Shown one piece after another: positions 9,290 to 16,738 of a DNA stretch of 64,000 bases. The position numbers were made by a program, and so were the translations under genes. The stretch is from Pollutimonas nitritireducens (lineage in GTDB: Bacteria; Pseudomonadota; Gammaproteobacteria; Burkholderiales; Burkholderiaceae_B). The notes below the pieces were generated by a model that ran no database searches, had not been told where the DNA came from, and worked only from the letters and a program-made list of their open reading frames with translations. The first letter of the stretch is position 1, and each line of letters starts with the position of its first letter. The stretch lies in assembly GCF_002849615.1 (NCBI RefSeq), contig NZ_PDNV01000001.1, forward strand, positions 248,001 through 312,000, in the 5' to 3' direction.

Positions 9290-9547
9290 TCACCATAACG
9301 GGCCGGAGGAATTCTGGCTCGGCGGGTCGCCCGCTTGGCGCAAAATGAGCTCTACGCCGAAAATGTTGAGCACCTGCAGCAGGCGGTCAGCACTGATTTT
9401 GTCTGCGTTGCGCTCCATCGCGGAGAGAGTCTGCTGAGTAACACCCAGCCGCAGCGCGGTGGCGGCCTGGGTCAAACCGGCCTGCTTTCGAAAGCCTTGA
9501 AGCAATGCCGGCAGTTGCTCTGCAGTGCGGACGGGGAAGTTAGTCAT
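9290..9547 (-). CDS. hipB: HipB-like antitoxin, Xre-family HTH
   Basis: 85 residues from ATG at 9547 (MTNFPVRTAEQLPALLQGFR). A Cro/CI-type HTH spans about 14-65 (QAGLTQAATALRLGVTQQTL is the recognition part). The longer open frame upstream reads through the operator-like repeats and is not credible. Stop lies four bases before hipA. HipB proteins bind operator repeats upstream of their own operon and also bind HipA; repeated TGTAA/TTACA elements stand directly upstream here. Confidence 0.88.
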   Translation of the reverse strand: MTNFPVRTAEQLPALLQGFRKQAGLTQAATALRLGVTQQTLSAMERNADKISADRLLQVLNIFGVELILRQAGDPPSQNSSGPLW

Positions 9548-9560
9548 ACAAATCTCAGGC

Positions 9561-9619
9561 TGTAATTGCAGTTTACAAATGGTACTCTGTAATTCGGATA
9601 TACACAGCTTGATTTGTAA
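9561..9619 (-). promoter_or_regulatory. Candidate hipBA operator: TGTAA/TTACA inverted repeats
   Basis: Upstream of the hipB ATG stand TGTAA (9561-9565), TTACA (9573-9577), TGTAA (9588-9592) and TGTAA (9615-9619), forming overlapping inverted pairs (TGTAA-N7-TTACA and TTACA-N10-TGTAA). HipB-type repressors autoregulate through paired sites, so these are the best operator candidates. The assignment is by position and symmetry only. Confidence 0.5.
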
Positions 9620-9717
9620 AACCAAATACAGGCTGAAATCAGTAAAGCGGGGATTCATTCTCGCAGGTGTCGTAAGCGCCCACTCCTGTCGACGCCATGA
9701 AGGCGCACCGCCTGATT

Positions 9718-10130
9718 TCAATCACCGTCGCAAACAGCCTCCCAGAACATTTCAGCCGATTGGCTCAATATTGAGCGATCGCGATAAAGCCGAACCTGCA
9801 AGGGAATCTGCCACCGCTCCGGGCCCGCAAGTACCAGGCGCCCGGCGTGCAGGTCGGCGGCGACTAAAGATTGCGGCAACCATGCGATGCCGCGGCCGCC
9901 ACCTTAGGGTCTCCAAATACATGTCAAAAAACGGCCCCGCCTACCGAATCCACCATGCGAAAGCGTCAGACGAACAAGCAGACTCCGACATCAGGATGCA
10001 GTTCTGCGAGAAAGTTCGCATTTCCAAAGACATGAGGTTCACGAAAAGCGACATATTCATCTCGCCCCCTCTGGTTATCAAACACCATCTCGAGGATGGT
10101 CAGCATCTTTCCGGGACAGCCCCGAATGCC
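9718..10130 (-). pseudogene. LysR-type regulator C-terminal fragment (decayed)
   Basis: The minus strand from about 9890 to the TGA at 9718-9720 reads GIAWLPQSLVAADLHAGRLV, then GPERWQIPLQVRLYRD and a short tail ending in CDGD, typical of the last strand-helix of a LysR effector domain. Upstream (about 9960-10130) a different frame carries ILEMVFDNQRGRDEYVAF and following residues, with in-frame stops and frameshifts between. No HTH part is present. It abuts an alcohol-dehydrogenase-like fragment, so this is a gene remnant. The family call rests on my reading of the tail; exact left boundary is approximate. Confidence 0.55.
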
Positions 10131-10139
10131 GGTGGACAG

Positions 10140-10475
10140 CAGCAGTGACAAGGGTGTCCATTCCGAGGTGGCGAGGGTCGTGGGAATTGCAATTTGCCTG
10201 ATGCGAGGAAGCGCGCTTGAGCCAGCAAGCATTTCGGTGCCGCCGGCCGACATCCGCATTTGCAGTCGCAACACATTGTCCCGGTCGAACGCCTGCTCAG
10301 ATATACAAAGCTGAATCGCTTTACACATGTCCATAACTGAGCCGCCGCCAACAGTACGTTGGATAACGGCGAATGCTCCCCCACCTTGTCGGTTAGCCCC
10401 ACAAAGCGTTCGCCCAGTCCTTTAACCACGGTGTCGATAACGCTGCTGCCAGTGTTCAGCGTGCGCGAACATACT
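10140..10475 (-). pseudogene. Iron-containing alcohol dehydrogenase / maleylacetate-reductase-like fragment
   Basis: Minus-strand reading gives VIDTVVKGLGERFVGLTDKV and EHSPLSNVLLAAAQL in one frame, then, after a frameshift, KAIQLCISE, LRLQMRMSAGGTE and RQIAIPTTLATSEWTPL. The IPTT(L)xxxEWTP element is characteristic of group III iron-type alcohol dehydrogenases. The remainder (metal-binding His region) is missing and LysR-like sequence follows. Boundaries are approximate. A remnant, not a functional gene. Confidence 0.5.
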
Positions 10476-10485
10476 ACGAAAGCAC

Positions 10486-10615
10486 GACGGTAGCCGACCC
10501 GCCGTCAGTGACGACAATCCGTATTCCGAGTCCTTGTTCCGTACCCTGAAGTACCGGCCCTCAGTACCCACGCAAGCACTTCGTCAGTCTGGCGAAGGCG
10601 CGGGCGTGGGTCGAA
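10486..10615 (+). mobile_element. IS3-family transposase 3' fragment
   Basis: The plus strand from 10486 reads DGSRPAVSDDNPYSESLFRT then LKYRP. This contains the catalytic-Glu block of IS3-family OrfB (SDDNPYSESLFRTLKYRP). After a one-base shift FVSLAKARAWVE follows and then a stop. Only about 130 bases remain, without terminal repeats that I can see. It marks a past insertion that probably contributed to breaking the neighbouring alcohol dehydrogenase fragment. Confidence 0.65.
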
Positions 10616-10634
10616 TGATTCAGAGGGCGTTTTT

Positions 10635-10656
10635 CTGCCGAAAATTTTTTCGGCAG
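10635..10656. repeat. 22-bp near-perfect palindrome
   Basis: Arms CTGCCGAAAA and TTTTCGGCAG separated by TT. It sits just past the fic stop codon (10675, minus strand). A stem-loop could form, but the tract after the stem on the minus strand is A-rich, not T-rich, so it is not a textbook terminator for fic. Confidence 0.5.
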
Positions 10657-10674
10657 ATTTTGGCCATCGGCTGT

Positions 10675-12171
10675 CTACGCCTCATAGCTCCCATCCGCAT
10701 TCAAAAGGCGGAATTGAGCTGGGGACTCTTCCAGCGCATTGGTTGCCCGCAGGCACCGGATGAGCATGTCCAGATTCGAATAGTCGAACCGGCTTGCCCA
10801 TCGCGCCATCTTCGCGAGACTCCGCACGAATCCCCTCGGGTCATTCCCGCGAGTGAGCGCGCGGGCGCAGTCGACATACTGAGGATGATAGAGCGTCGGA
10901 ATGATGATGCGGCTCAAGCCCGTGCGCGTGAGCTCCGCGTTCATAACCAGTCGCGATAGGCGGCCGTTACCGTCATCGAACGGGTGTACCTCAGACACAA
11001 GAAACGCGTAGTACACGGCTCGGGCCAAGCCTTCGGGGACGGAAAGCGCAAGACGCGAGCCCTCATCAAGGGTACCTCGTACGTAGGCAGGTTCTACAAA
11101 CTTAGTCGACCCCGCATAGTTCACTTCGAGCTTTGGTTTTCCCGGATTTGCTTCAGGTCGCAGCTTCAGCATCTCTGCATGCCAGTGCTCAAGACCCTCC
11201 AGAAACTCCGGTCCGGCAACGGGAGGGCTGTCTCTAAAGGGCGAGGTGAGGGCTAGACGGAATACACCGAGGATATCGTGCGAATCCTTGGGACGATTGG
11301 GCACGATGACGTTGCTCATTACAATGTCACGTGCTTGCTCGATGTCGAACTTCGTGCCTTCCACGTAATTGGAGAAGTACGACTCTATGAACCCAAAATG
11401 CTGCCGTGCAACTCCGGCCACGGTCGACTCGATGCGTGGTAGCGGCTCTACTCGAAGGTGGGCGGCAAGCGCCTCAAATCGAACGACCCGCTCTTGGTCC
11501 ACGGGAGAGCCCCGCGCAACCGCTAGGCCTTCTCTGGTACGCAGCTCCCCTTTCGTGTGGGTTCCCAGCAGAGCCCCGATGATGCTGCGAAGCTCCTCTA
11601 GCGCCTTTTCAGCGCCGAGCGCAGGGGCCAACGCCGCAGCCTGGTCGCGAATGTCATTCAAGGCCTTCTCTCCCGAGGCGTTGAGCACCAAAACCAAGAG
11701 GCCTTCGACGTCCTCCCTCGGGGCTCGGAGGTTTCCTTTACGGCCGATGTTCTCGAGAAGCATTCTCGTGCGGCCGGCGTAGTGAATACCTGAGGTCCCC
11801 ATCGCCAAGTCTCCGGGGAGGGGGCCAGGCCCCCGCACCACCCTAATAGATAACCCCGGAAGCACCACCTTCTTGTTGAAAACGGTGGGATGCGAGAGCG
11901 TTAGCTCGCCGCTGGGCAGGACGCCGCCTTTCATGGCGCTGAAGTGCGACACCACGCCCCCGGGAACCGCAACCCCGGCAACCCGCTGCCAGTTCCGCCG
12001 CACGACCGCCGCTAGCTCCTCGTCGGACGCAGGGGGCGCGTAAACACCTTTATACACGCGGATGAGTCCTCCCGCCGCAGCTTGCCGCTGCAAGTTTCGA
12101 GCGGCCGCAGCTGACAACGAGGACGCGAAGAACAGTTCTTCAGTCGGGGCGGAGAGGCGGTTGGATTTCAT
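10675..12171 (-). CDS. Fic-domain protein with N-terminal AbiEi-like region (predicted AMPylase)
   Basis: 498 residues. Residues about 1-145 resemble the AbiEi-type antitoxin/regulator (GGLIRVYKGVYAP near 34-46 and a winged-helix-like start). Residue 267 onward is a Fic protein: SNYVEG (267-272) matches the inhibitory (S/T)xxxE(G/N) helix of class II Fic enzymes, and HPFDDGNGR (396-404) is the intact catalytic motif with His396. Fic enzymes transfer AMP from ATP to target hydroxyls. The inhibitory helix is on the N-terminal side, so the enzyme should be auto-inhibited. An iteron-like repeat array covers the upstream region. Target unknown. The fusion of a DNA-binding antitoxin-like part with the Fic enzyme suggests a self-contained toxin-antitoxin-like unit (inference). 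Confidence 0.8.
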   Translation of the reverse strand: MKSNRLSAPTEELFFASSLSAAAARNLQRQAAAGGLIRVYKGVYAPPASDEELAAVVRRNWQRVAGVAVPGGVVSHFSAMKGGVLPSGELTLSHPTVFNKKVVLPGLSIRVVRGPGPLPGDLAMGTSGIHYAGRTRMLLENIGRKGNLRAPREDVEGLLVLVLNASGEKALNDIRDQAAALAPALGAEKALEELRSIIGALLGTHTKGELRTREGLAVARGSPVDQERVVRFEALAAHLRVEPLPRIESTVAGVARQHFGFIESYFSNYVEGTKFDIEQARDIVMSNVIVPNRPKDSHDILGVFRLALTSPFRDSPPVAGPEFLEGLEHWHAEMLKLRPEANPGKPKLEVNYAGSTKFVEPAYVRGTLDEGSRLALSVPEGLARAVYYAFLVSEVHPFDDGNGRLSRLVMNAELTRTGLSRIIIPTLYHPQYVDCARALTRGNDPRGFVRSLAKMARWASRFDYSNLDMLIRCLRATNALEESPAQFRLLNADGSYEA

Positions 12172-12178
12172 GAGAAGG

Positions 12179-12389
12179 TCGTCGTTTCACTAAGAAGGTT
12201 GTATTGCATGTCGCTGTAACGCTAAGAAATTGGCATTCTCGTCGTATAGTCACTTAGATTTAGTCCTTCCCGAGTCGCGCTAGGCCACCTGGATTTACTC
12301 AAATTCACTAAGAAACTAGCGCTGCGAGTACCGAATTGTCGCTCGCTCACTAAGAAAGTGCAATTTTTGTCGTTTATCCGCTAAGTAAG
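12179..12389. repeat. Iteron-like array upstream of fic (TCG-N8-CTAAG units)
   Basis: Units written on the plus strand share TCG, eight variable bases, then CTAAG(A)AA. TCG/CTAAG begin at 12179/12190, 12211/12222, 12242/12253 (CTTAG variant), 12339/12350 and 12370/12381, each with exactly 11 bases from TCG to CTAAG. A sixth partial unit has CTAAGAA at 12308 without a proper TCG. Spacing of successive units is 32 and 31 bases, then 31 again for the last pair: about three helical turns. The first unit lies eight bases upstream of the fic ATG on the minus strand. Likely a cooperative operator for the AbiEi-like domain (inference). Confidence 0.65.
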
Positions 12390-12622
12390 CCGGTGAATGT
12401 CTCTTCCTCCGGCAGTCAAAGCGGCGTACCCCTGCGGGTAGGCGCATCTACCCATCTGCGATCCGGAGGACCATCTCCCTAATGGCTGAAACCGACCCAA
12501 AGCGGATCTCGGTCATGTTGGAAAGCGGACATTCCTACGTGCTGCGGTGATCAGCGCTCCGCTCATGGGTTCGCGGCTTAGAACCCCTCCGGGCGCTAGG
12601 ACCTCACCGCCTCGGCAAAGCC
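12390..12622. other. Intergenic, nothing firm
   Basis: Between the repeat array and the stop of the next minus-strand gene. A 22-codon reading frame (12482-12550, MAETDPKRISVMLESGHSYV...) has a GGAGGA about ten bases upstream, but no recognisable product; I do not call it a gene. Confidence 0.4.
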
Positions 12623-13654
12623 TTACGCCCAGATAACAATGTCCTTCGGCCGGTAGTCGGCAGCTCTCTGAAGCATGGGATCGTCCCAACTGACCGCACG
12701 CAGCCCCTGTCGGATGCGATCGGGCACAAGTCCTGCGTCGCTGATGGGGATGAAGACGTTCGGAAGCGCATACTCGTCGCCAAAATCAAGCGCATGTGCT
12801 CTCTCTCGGAGCGGCTGGTCACCAGCCGCCCTGTAGAGATAGGTCAGGTGCCGCACCACTACGACCGCGTCGACGTGCGCGAACTGGATCGCCGCTCCCG
12901 TTGAATCCTTCAGGTACGAGTTCGCAGTGAGGAGTCCGCACTGTTCGTGCTTCAACACTGTGATCGGCTCGTAAATGAAGTCGTCCCACACGATAACGAG
13001 CACGGACGTATCTGTCTGAACTGCCTTGAACTGGGCGAACTTCTTATCCGCATCAAGTAAGAAATCCTTGACCGGGTTGTCTCGCGGCAGTGTGAGCCCC
13101 CCATCGCCTTTCAGCTTCGCCACTTGGGCCATCGGTAGTGCGCGGCCGGCGACTTGGAACGAGTTGGTTCGCCGGGCGCGAATGTGCTCCAGCAGTGATG
13201 GAGTCTTCACCTCAAAGAGGAAGCCCCTGTCAGGCGTGACGATTCGAAGCTCCGGGCGCTTTCCGGCCGCCGATACCGCCGGCTCGTGCTGGAACGTAGT
13301 GCCTGCGGGCCAGTCCAGCGTCAGCAGTTTCCGCAGCACCAGCAGTTCCGCCAGCTTTTGCAGGATCTGGTCGTAATGAGGCTCGTGCTTCTCCTTGCCG
13401 CATATGGCAGCGATGTCCTTGATGAACTGGAAGCCAAGGCCTGGCAGCTTCTTCTCGCAGTCGGCACATGCGTCGACGATGCTGCGACCCAAAGGGTGAG
13501 GAGGCAGCATGGAGAAGTGATAAGAGAACCAATGCCATGCCATCGCTCCCCCAATGCTCAGCGTCGCTTCCTTGAGCAGGCTGACCCAGGTTTCTTGATC
13601 CAATTTCTCAGGCAACGGAGACCTCCCAACCTCATGGTTCATGTGGGCGACCAA
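12623..13654 (-). CDS. Uncharacterised protein, possible PD-(D/E)XK nuclease fold
   Basis: 343 residues, not recognised as a named family. Residues 124-150 contain HEP, then PELRIVT (134-140) and FLFEVKTPS (145-153): the spacing E124 ... E135 ... E148-x-K150 fits a PD-(D/E)XK nuclease core with Glu replacing the first Asp. The N-terminus has a Trp/His-rich helix and a possible C-x2-C (63-66, CADC). It may start at the internal Met (residue 5). Neighbours are a Fic toxin and the relic transposon, so a defence or mobile-element role is plausible, but this is inference. Promoter not identified. Confidence 0.55.
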   Translation of the reverse strand: MVAHMNHEVGRSPLPEKLDQETWVSLLKEATLSIGGAMAWHWFSYHFSMLPPHPLGRSIVDACADCEKKLPGLGFQFIKDIAAICGKEKHEPHYDQILQKLAELLVLRKLLTLDWPAGTTFQHEPAVSAAGKRPELRIVTPDRGFLFEVKTPSLLEHIRARRTNSFQVAGRALPMAQVAKLKGDGGLTLPRDNPVKDFLLDADKKFAQFKAVQTDTSVLVIVWDDFIYEPITVLKHEQCGLLTANSYLKDSTGAAIQFAHVDAVVVVRHLTYLYRAAGDQPLRERAHALDFGDEYALPNVFIPISDAGLVPDRIRQGLRAVSWDDPMLQRAADYRPKDIVIWA

Positions 13655-13998
13655 GGTACTCTCGCCCCATGGTAATCGCGGCCTGAAGGCAGGCGCTTTG
13701 ACTCGAACAGCGAATATTTACGGCGGGCTGACCGGTCCGAGGAGCAACATCGACCGTCAGCTCTAGGCCGATTGTAGTCAATGCTTGATGGGCTGAACTC
13801 GACCCATTTCGGTCGTTCGTTTTTTTTTCCAAGGTTCCTCCGCACCAGAGACAAGCCAAGTCACGGACACTGTGGTCTATTCGAAAAGAGGTAACCATCA
13901 AGGCAATGTATAGTTATGTTACGTAATGTATGTTGCATACGTGACTTGCTACCCCAGTTTGCCGACATTCCAAGCATGCATCTTATGAGAACCGATAA
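13655..13998. other. Intergenic, no gene seen
   Basis: About 340 bases with no credible coding frame; minus-strand frames here lack family features. An imperfect inverted repeat TTACGTA ... TACGTGA occurs at about 13919-13948 in an AT-rich stretch, possibly a promoter/operator for flanking genes, but without a clear target. Confidence 0.4.
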
Positions 13999-14061
13999 CC
14001 AGCCCCAAGACTGAGGGATCTGGCAACAGCCAGCGAGCCGCAACGGCAGCTTTTAGACTAC

Positions 14062-14379
14062 TTGAACGGGGCCTATAAGAGTGGCACGGGGTTGGAGCCT
14101 GGTCAGGAGCGATCCAATCAGCTTGTGATAGATGCGTTCATGGACCTTCTACCGGAAGATGCAATATCGCAACTTGAAGCCTTCCTGAAGGACAAGAGCT
14201 ACGTATTCGACAACATCAAAGAGCAGAATAGGCAGCGGCACTTCTTCAACCAGCCGGCCGTACTGCTGGCTTACTTCCTAGCGGAGAGGATGCCTGCTCA
14301 AACCGAGGAAATCTGGCCAATCGACTCTGACGACTTAGCAAAAGTGTTCAGCGATCTAGGCAAGAGATACGGTGGCTGA
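14062..14379 (+). CDS. Hypothetical protein, possibly a truncated C-terminal fragment
   Basis: 105 residues from TTG at 14062; the frame is open back to 13999 without an ATG. The text (RSNQLVIDAFMDLLPEDAIS, NRQRHFFNQPAVLLAYFLAE) is protein-like and acidic, and coding-like through the stop at 14377-14379. No family recognised. Absence of ATG or ribosome site suggests that the 5' end has been lost. Confidence 0.4.
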   Translation: MNGAYKSGTGLEPGQERSNQLVIDAFMDLLPEDAISQLEAFLKDKSYVFDNIKEQNRQRHFFNQPAVLLAYFLAERMPAQTEEIWPIDSDDLAKVFSDLGKRYGG

Positions 14380-14508
14380 GTAGGTCGGTGGTTCGATAAC
14401 TCCAAGGAACCCAGTGATGGTCGAGCGGGATATCGGCTGGCAACAAACTCGCGCTGGCCGATTCCGTATCTCGACGCCGTCCCATTCAACAAGATCCCAA
14501 AGTCCCAC

Positions 14509-14532
14509 AAAAAAGGCCACCTCACGGCAGCC
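14509..14532 (-). terminator. Rho-independent terminator, probably the ancestral gyrB terminator
   Basis: On the minus strand GGCTGCC-GTGA-GGTGGCC (seven-pair stem with two G-U pairs, tetraloop) is followed by T6. It faces leftwards like gyrB. If the 5.6-kb element at 14591-20203 is removed together with one target copy, this terminator falls about 65 bases after the gyrB stop. Confidence 0.65.
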
Positions 14533-14585
14533 TCCTCTGTTACATTTAAAAAACTTGGGAAAAATCTAAACTTCCACGGGATCCT

Positions 14586-14590
14586 ACACC
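14586..14590. repeat. Left target-site duplication ACACC
   Basis: Five bases directly outside the left terminal TGTAG of the element; identical to 20204-20208 outside the right end. Confidence 0.75.
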
Positions 14591-14616
14591 TGTAGAGACA
14601 CCCATAAGGTGAGAAT
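14591..14616 (+). repeat. Left terminal inverted repeat
   Basis: Begins TGTAGAGACACCCATAAGGT; reverse complement matches 20178-20203 at 25 of 26 positions. Confidence 0.85.
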
Positions 14617-14679
14617 TCTCACTCTTTAAAAACAATGACTTACAGTATTCTGAGAACCATGAATGGGCGCCGTTGCGCT

Positions 14680-14693
14680 CATAAGCTGAGAAT
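14680..14693 (+). repeat. Left subterminal repeat (putative transposase-binding site)
   Basis: CATAAGCTGAGAAT differs at one position from CATAAGGTGAGAAT inside the left terminal repeat (14603-14616), same orientation, 77 bases inward. Wide spacing at this end contrasts with 22 bases at the other end. Confidence 0.6.
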
Positions 14694-14954
14694 CCTCTCC
14701 CAGCCTGACCTATGATCCTTGCCTGGAAAGCACCTTTCCAAGGGACTCCCATTAGCCGATCAAATTTTCTGTATTCCGACGCCCCTTGGGGTGAAGGCCT
14801 TATTCTAAAAGGCGTCGCTCAGATTCTGAAGGTGAATGTCATCAAAATTCACTGTCTCATCCTGTCACCCATGAAGCTTCTTACCAGAATATGAAATTCC
14901 AGGATCAAAAAGAGCCCTGATGAAGGGCTCGTCCGGGATCTTCAGGATGGGTGA

Positions 14955-15527
14955 TCACCTCCGGCTCGCCTTGGCCTGCGCCACCACCAGCCGTCCCAGG
15001 TCAGACACCCGTAGCAGCCCGCCCCGACGCAAACCGTTTGGAAGGGTTAAAGCACCGATCACTTCCACCGCGTCACCCAAATTTCGCGCAAGAGCTGAAG
15101 CTTTGGTGTTCAGGGCTTTTGCCAAATCTGCTAGGGGTACATACGTTTGCCTGAACGCCAACAGTTGCTCTGGAAGGATGACGTCACGCTGCTGCCCTGG
15201 TAGCTTGACCTCCACGGTTTGCATCAGCCCCGCATTGATCCAGTGCCTCAGGTTTTCTTGTTTCCAGCCTGTCATCTTAGACAGGTCCTTCAGGGACATA
15301 CCTGACTCCAGCACAGGCAACCCAAAATATTGAGCCACCTCTGAGCGCAGAAACCCCATCTTTCCGATGGTTGACCCTTTAATGACAGCACGAAGCTCGC
15401 CACGCTGAGCAGCCTGCATGACAGACTGGATCGCCGAGTTGCTACCCCAGCGCCGGCTCATGAAGTCTGACCAAAACACAAGCTCCTCATCTGACGTATC
15501 CACGGACTTGACCTTGCGCACCAACAC
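14955..15527 (-). pseudogene. Truncated TniQ/TnsD-like protein, C-terminal part
   Basis: 190 residues from GTG 15527, the frame staying open to about 15618. C-terminal text has two HTH-like segments: SLKDLSKMTGWKQENLRHWI and VPLADLAKALNTKASALARN, with LLAFRQTYV between. This pattern matches the C-terminal portion of TniQ/TnsD target-selection proteins as I recall it. The N-terminal zinc-finger region expected of TniQ is absent and the reading collides head-to-head with an unrelated plus-strand frame at about 15600, so it is a remnant. It is transcribed towards the left end of the element, as tnsD/tniQ genes are in Tn7-like elements. The family call is moderate; a profile search would decide. 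Confidence 0.5.
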
Positions 15528-15595
15528 AGCATGGAGATGGTCGATCGAGCTCGCCTTAATCTCCCCCGCCTTGAAGATATCCCTGCGCCATTGGA

Positions 15596-15808
15596 TTGAG
15601 AAAACAACCGGCTGATGTCTGGTTCATAAACAATGACGCTGGCGAGTATGAGGTTCAAGAACAATGCCTTGTTAGCACAGCGGGTACAGCGCTTGTCCTA
15701 CTGTATTTGGAGCCATCGATGTTTGAGGTTGGCCCTGACTGGGATTCAGGCCGAAAATATAACGAGCATGGCTCATACATTCCACACAAGAAACCTGCAT
15801 TCCGGTAG
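15596..15808 (+). CDS. Hypothetical short protein, possibly a C-terminal remnant
   Basis: 70 residues from a TTG at 15596 (text DVWFINNDAGEYEVQEQCLV, LEPSMFEVGPDWDSGRKYNE). No Shine-Dalgarno and no family recognised. Its 5' side abuts the broken TniQ-like frame, so the start has probably been lost. Its stop overlaps the GTG of the following frame, which suggests that the two were once an operon. Confidence 0.35.
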   Translation: MRKQPADVWFINNDAGEYEVQEQCLVSTAGTALVLLYLEPSMFEVGPDWDSGRKYNEHGSYIPHKKPAFR

Positions 15809-16221
15809 TGGATGCGCTTCATACAGATATGCATAATTACATCGTTTATCACAAAGCTGAAAAGATGGGCTACCCAGCCATCGATATTGACAAGCTTGCT
15901 ATCTATACAAAAAAACCGACTGTGAACATCAAGGGGAGCCGTATCTGGCTCATTGCTGGGGAAGGTAGTCCGCGCAAATACTATTTGCGTGCGACTTTTG
16001 TGATCGGCTCTGTCGAACCTTCAGACAAGCCTTTATTCAAGAGCCGAGTTATCGGCACAGATGGCCAACTCCTCGACCCCATGCCGCCACTCAATGGCGA
16101 ATCCTGGCTCAAGTCCTTTGTGAAAGAGCAGGGCAACTTCGCTTTCGGCTTTAGTCGCATTAATAACATCGTTGTCGTGGAAGCGTTGAAGAGCATTCTT
16201 CTTGCCAACACGCTCCGTTAA
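15808..16221 (+). CDS. Hypothetical protein (EVE/PUA-like look, uncertain)
   Basis: 137 residues from GTG 15808; ATG codons follow at 15829 (MHNYIVYHKAEKMGYPAIDI). Mixed alpha/beta protein with RIWLIAGEGSPRKYYLRATF, which recalls small PUA/EVE-like modules found at the N-terminus of HNH nucleases, but I cannot assign it firmly. No nuclease motif is present. It sits inside the relic transposon as cargo. Confidence 0.5.
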   Translation: MDALHTDMHNYIVYHKAEKMGYPAIDIDKLAIYTKKPTVNIKGSRIWLIAGEGSPRKYYLRATFVIGSVEPSDKPLFKSRVIGTDGQLLDPMPPLNGESWLKSFVKEQGNFAFGFSRINNIVVVEALKSILLANTLR

Positions 16222-16292
16222 GTGTGCCCGTCGGCCGAGTGCCGCTTCATAGCGCTAGGCCTATCGTCAGATTAGGTCTGGTTTAATCCAAT

Positions 16293-16667
16293 TCACGCAT
16301 CTTTTTTAAGCCTTTTGATCTCATCGCCCAGGCTAGCAATCTGATCCTCTGCTGCTGTTAACGCCTCTTCAAGCTCCTGTACACGTTGACGCCACCGCTC
16401 ATGGGCATGCACCAGTGCTAGTGCCCAAACCTCCTCTCCCAAAACCCCAAATCGCTCGGACAGAGCCTTTGGCATGGGTGCGGAAAATGTCTTGACGTCT
16501 GTGCGAGGAAGTCGCTTGCGCTCCTCCATTGCCGCCGTAATGGTCGTGTAGCTACCCCCGCCCAGGACTGTACGTATCGCCGCTTGACTCGCGTAAGCGC
16601 CGGAGGCTTCGATCTGATCTGCGGCGGCCCAGATCGCTTCCTTTGTAATGGTTGGGCGTTTTTTCAT
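16293..16667 (-). CDS. KfrA_N-type DNA-binding protein, short form
   Basis: 124 residues. The start MKKRPTITKEAIWAAADQIE with LGGGSYTTITAAMEE (about 35-50) is the KfrA N-terminal DNA-binding module; residues 90-124 (QELEEALTAAEDQIASLGDE) form a short coiled coil. Plasmid KfrA proteins are usually more than twice as long with an extended coiled coil. KfrA-type proteins bind repeats in their own promoters and organise plasmid DNA; short versions also occur in mobile elements. It ends with KKDA, so it may be a naturally short paralogue, not a truncation. Confidence 0.7.
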   Translation of the reverse strand: MKKRPTITKEAIWAAADQIEASGAYASQAAIRTVLGGGSYTTITAAMEERKRLPRTDVKTFSAPMPKALSERFGVLGEEVWALALVHAHERWRQRVQELEEALTAAEDQIASLGDEIKRLKKDA

Positions 16668-16738
16668 CTTGCTTCAATCAACCAGTCGAGAAAGGGGCAA
16701 GCCCCTTTCTGATCATTAGAACTTCAAGCGTCCGACGA

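Noticed and set aside
10635-10656. Rho-independent terminator for fic
   Set aside because: The stem is good but is followed on the minus strand by A residues, not T residues.
12179-12389. CRISPR array
   Set aside because: Units are degenerate and short (TCG-N8-CTAAG), with no conserved full-length repeat or regular spacers, and no cas genes nearby; better read as operator iterons.
12482-12550. 22-codon gene with GGAGGA upstream
   Set aside because: Too short and without any family similarity; likely chance.
13632-13901. Minus-strand 89-residue frame with LACLWCGG
   Set aside because: No ribosome site or recognisable family; overlaps the start of the 12623-13654 gene and reads like non-coding DNA.
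14380-14420. tRNA-like T-arm GTGGTTCGATAACTCC
   Set aside because: No matching acceptor, D or anticodon arms around it; chance similarity.
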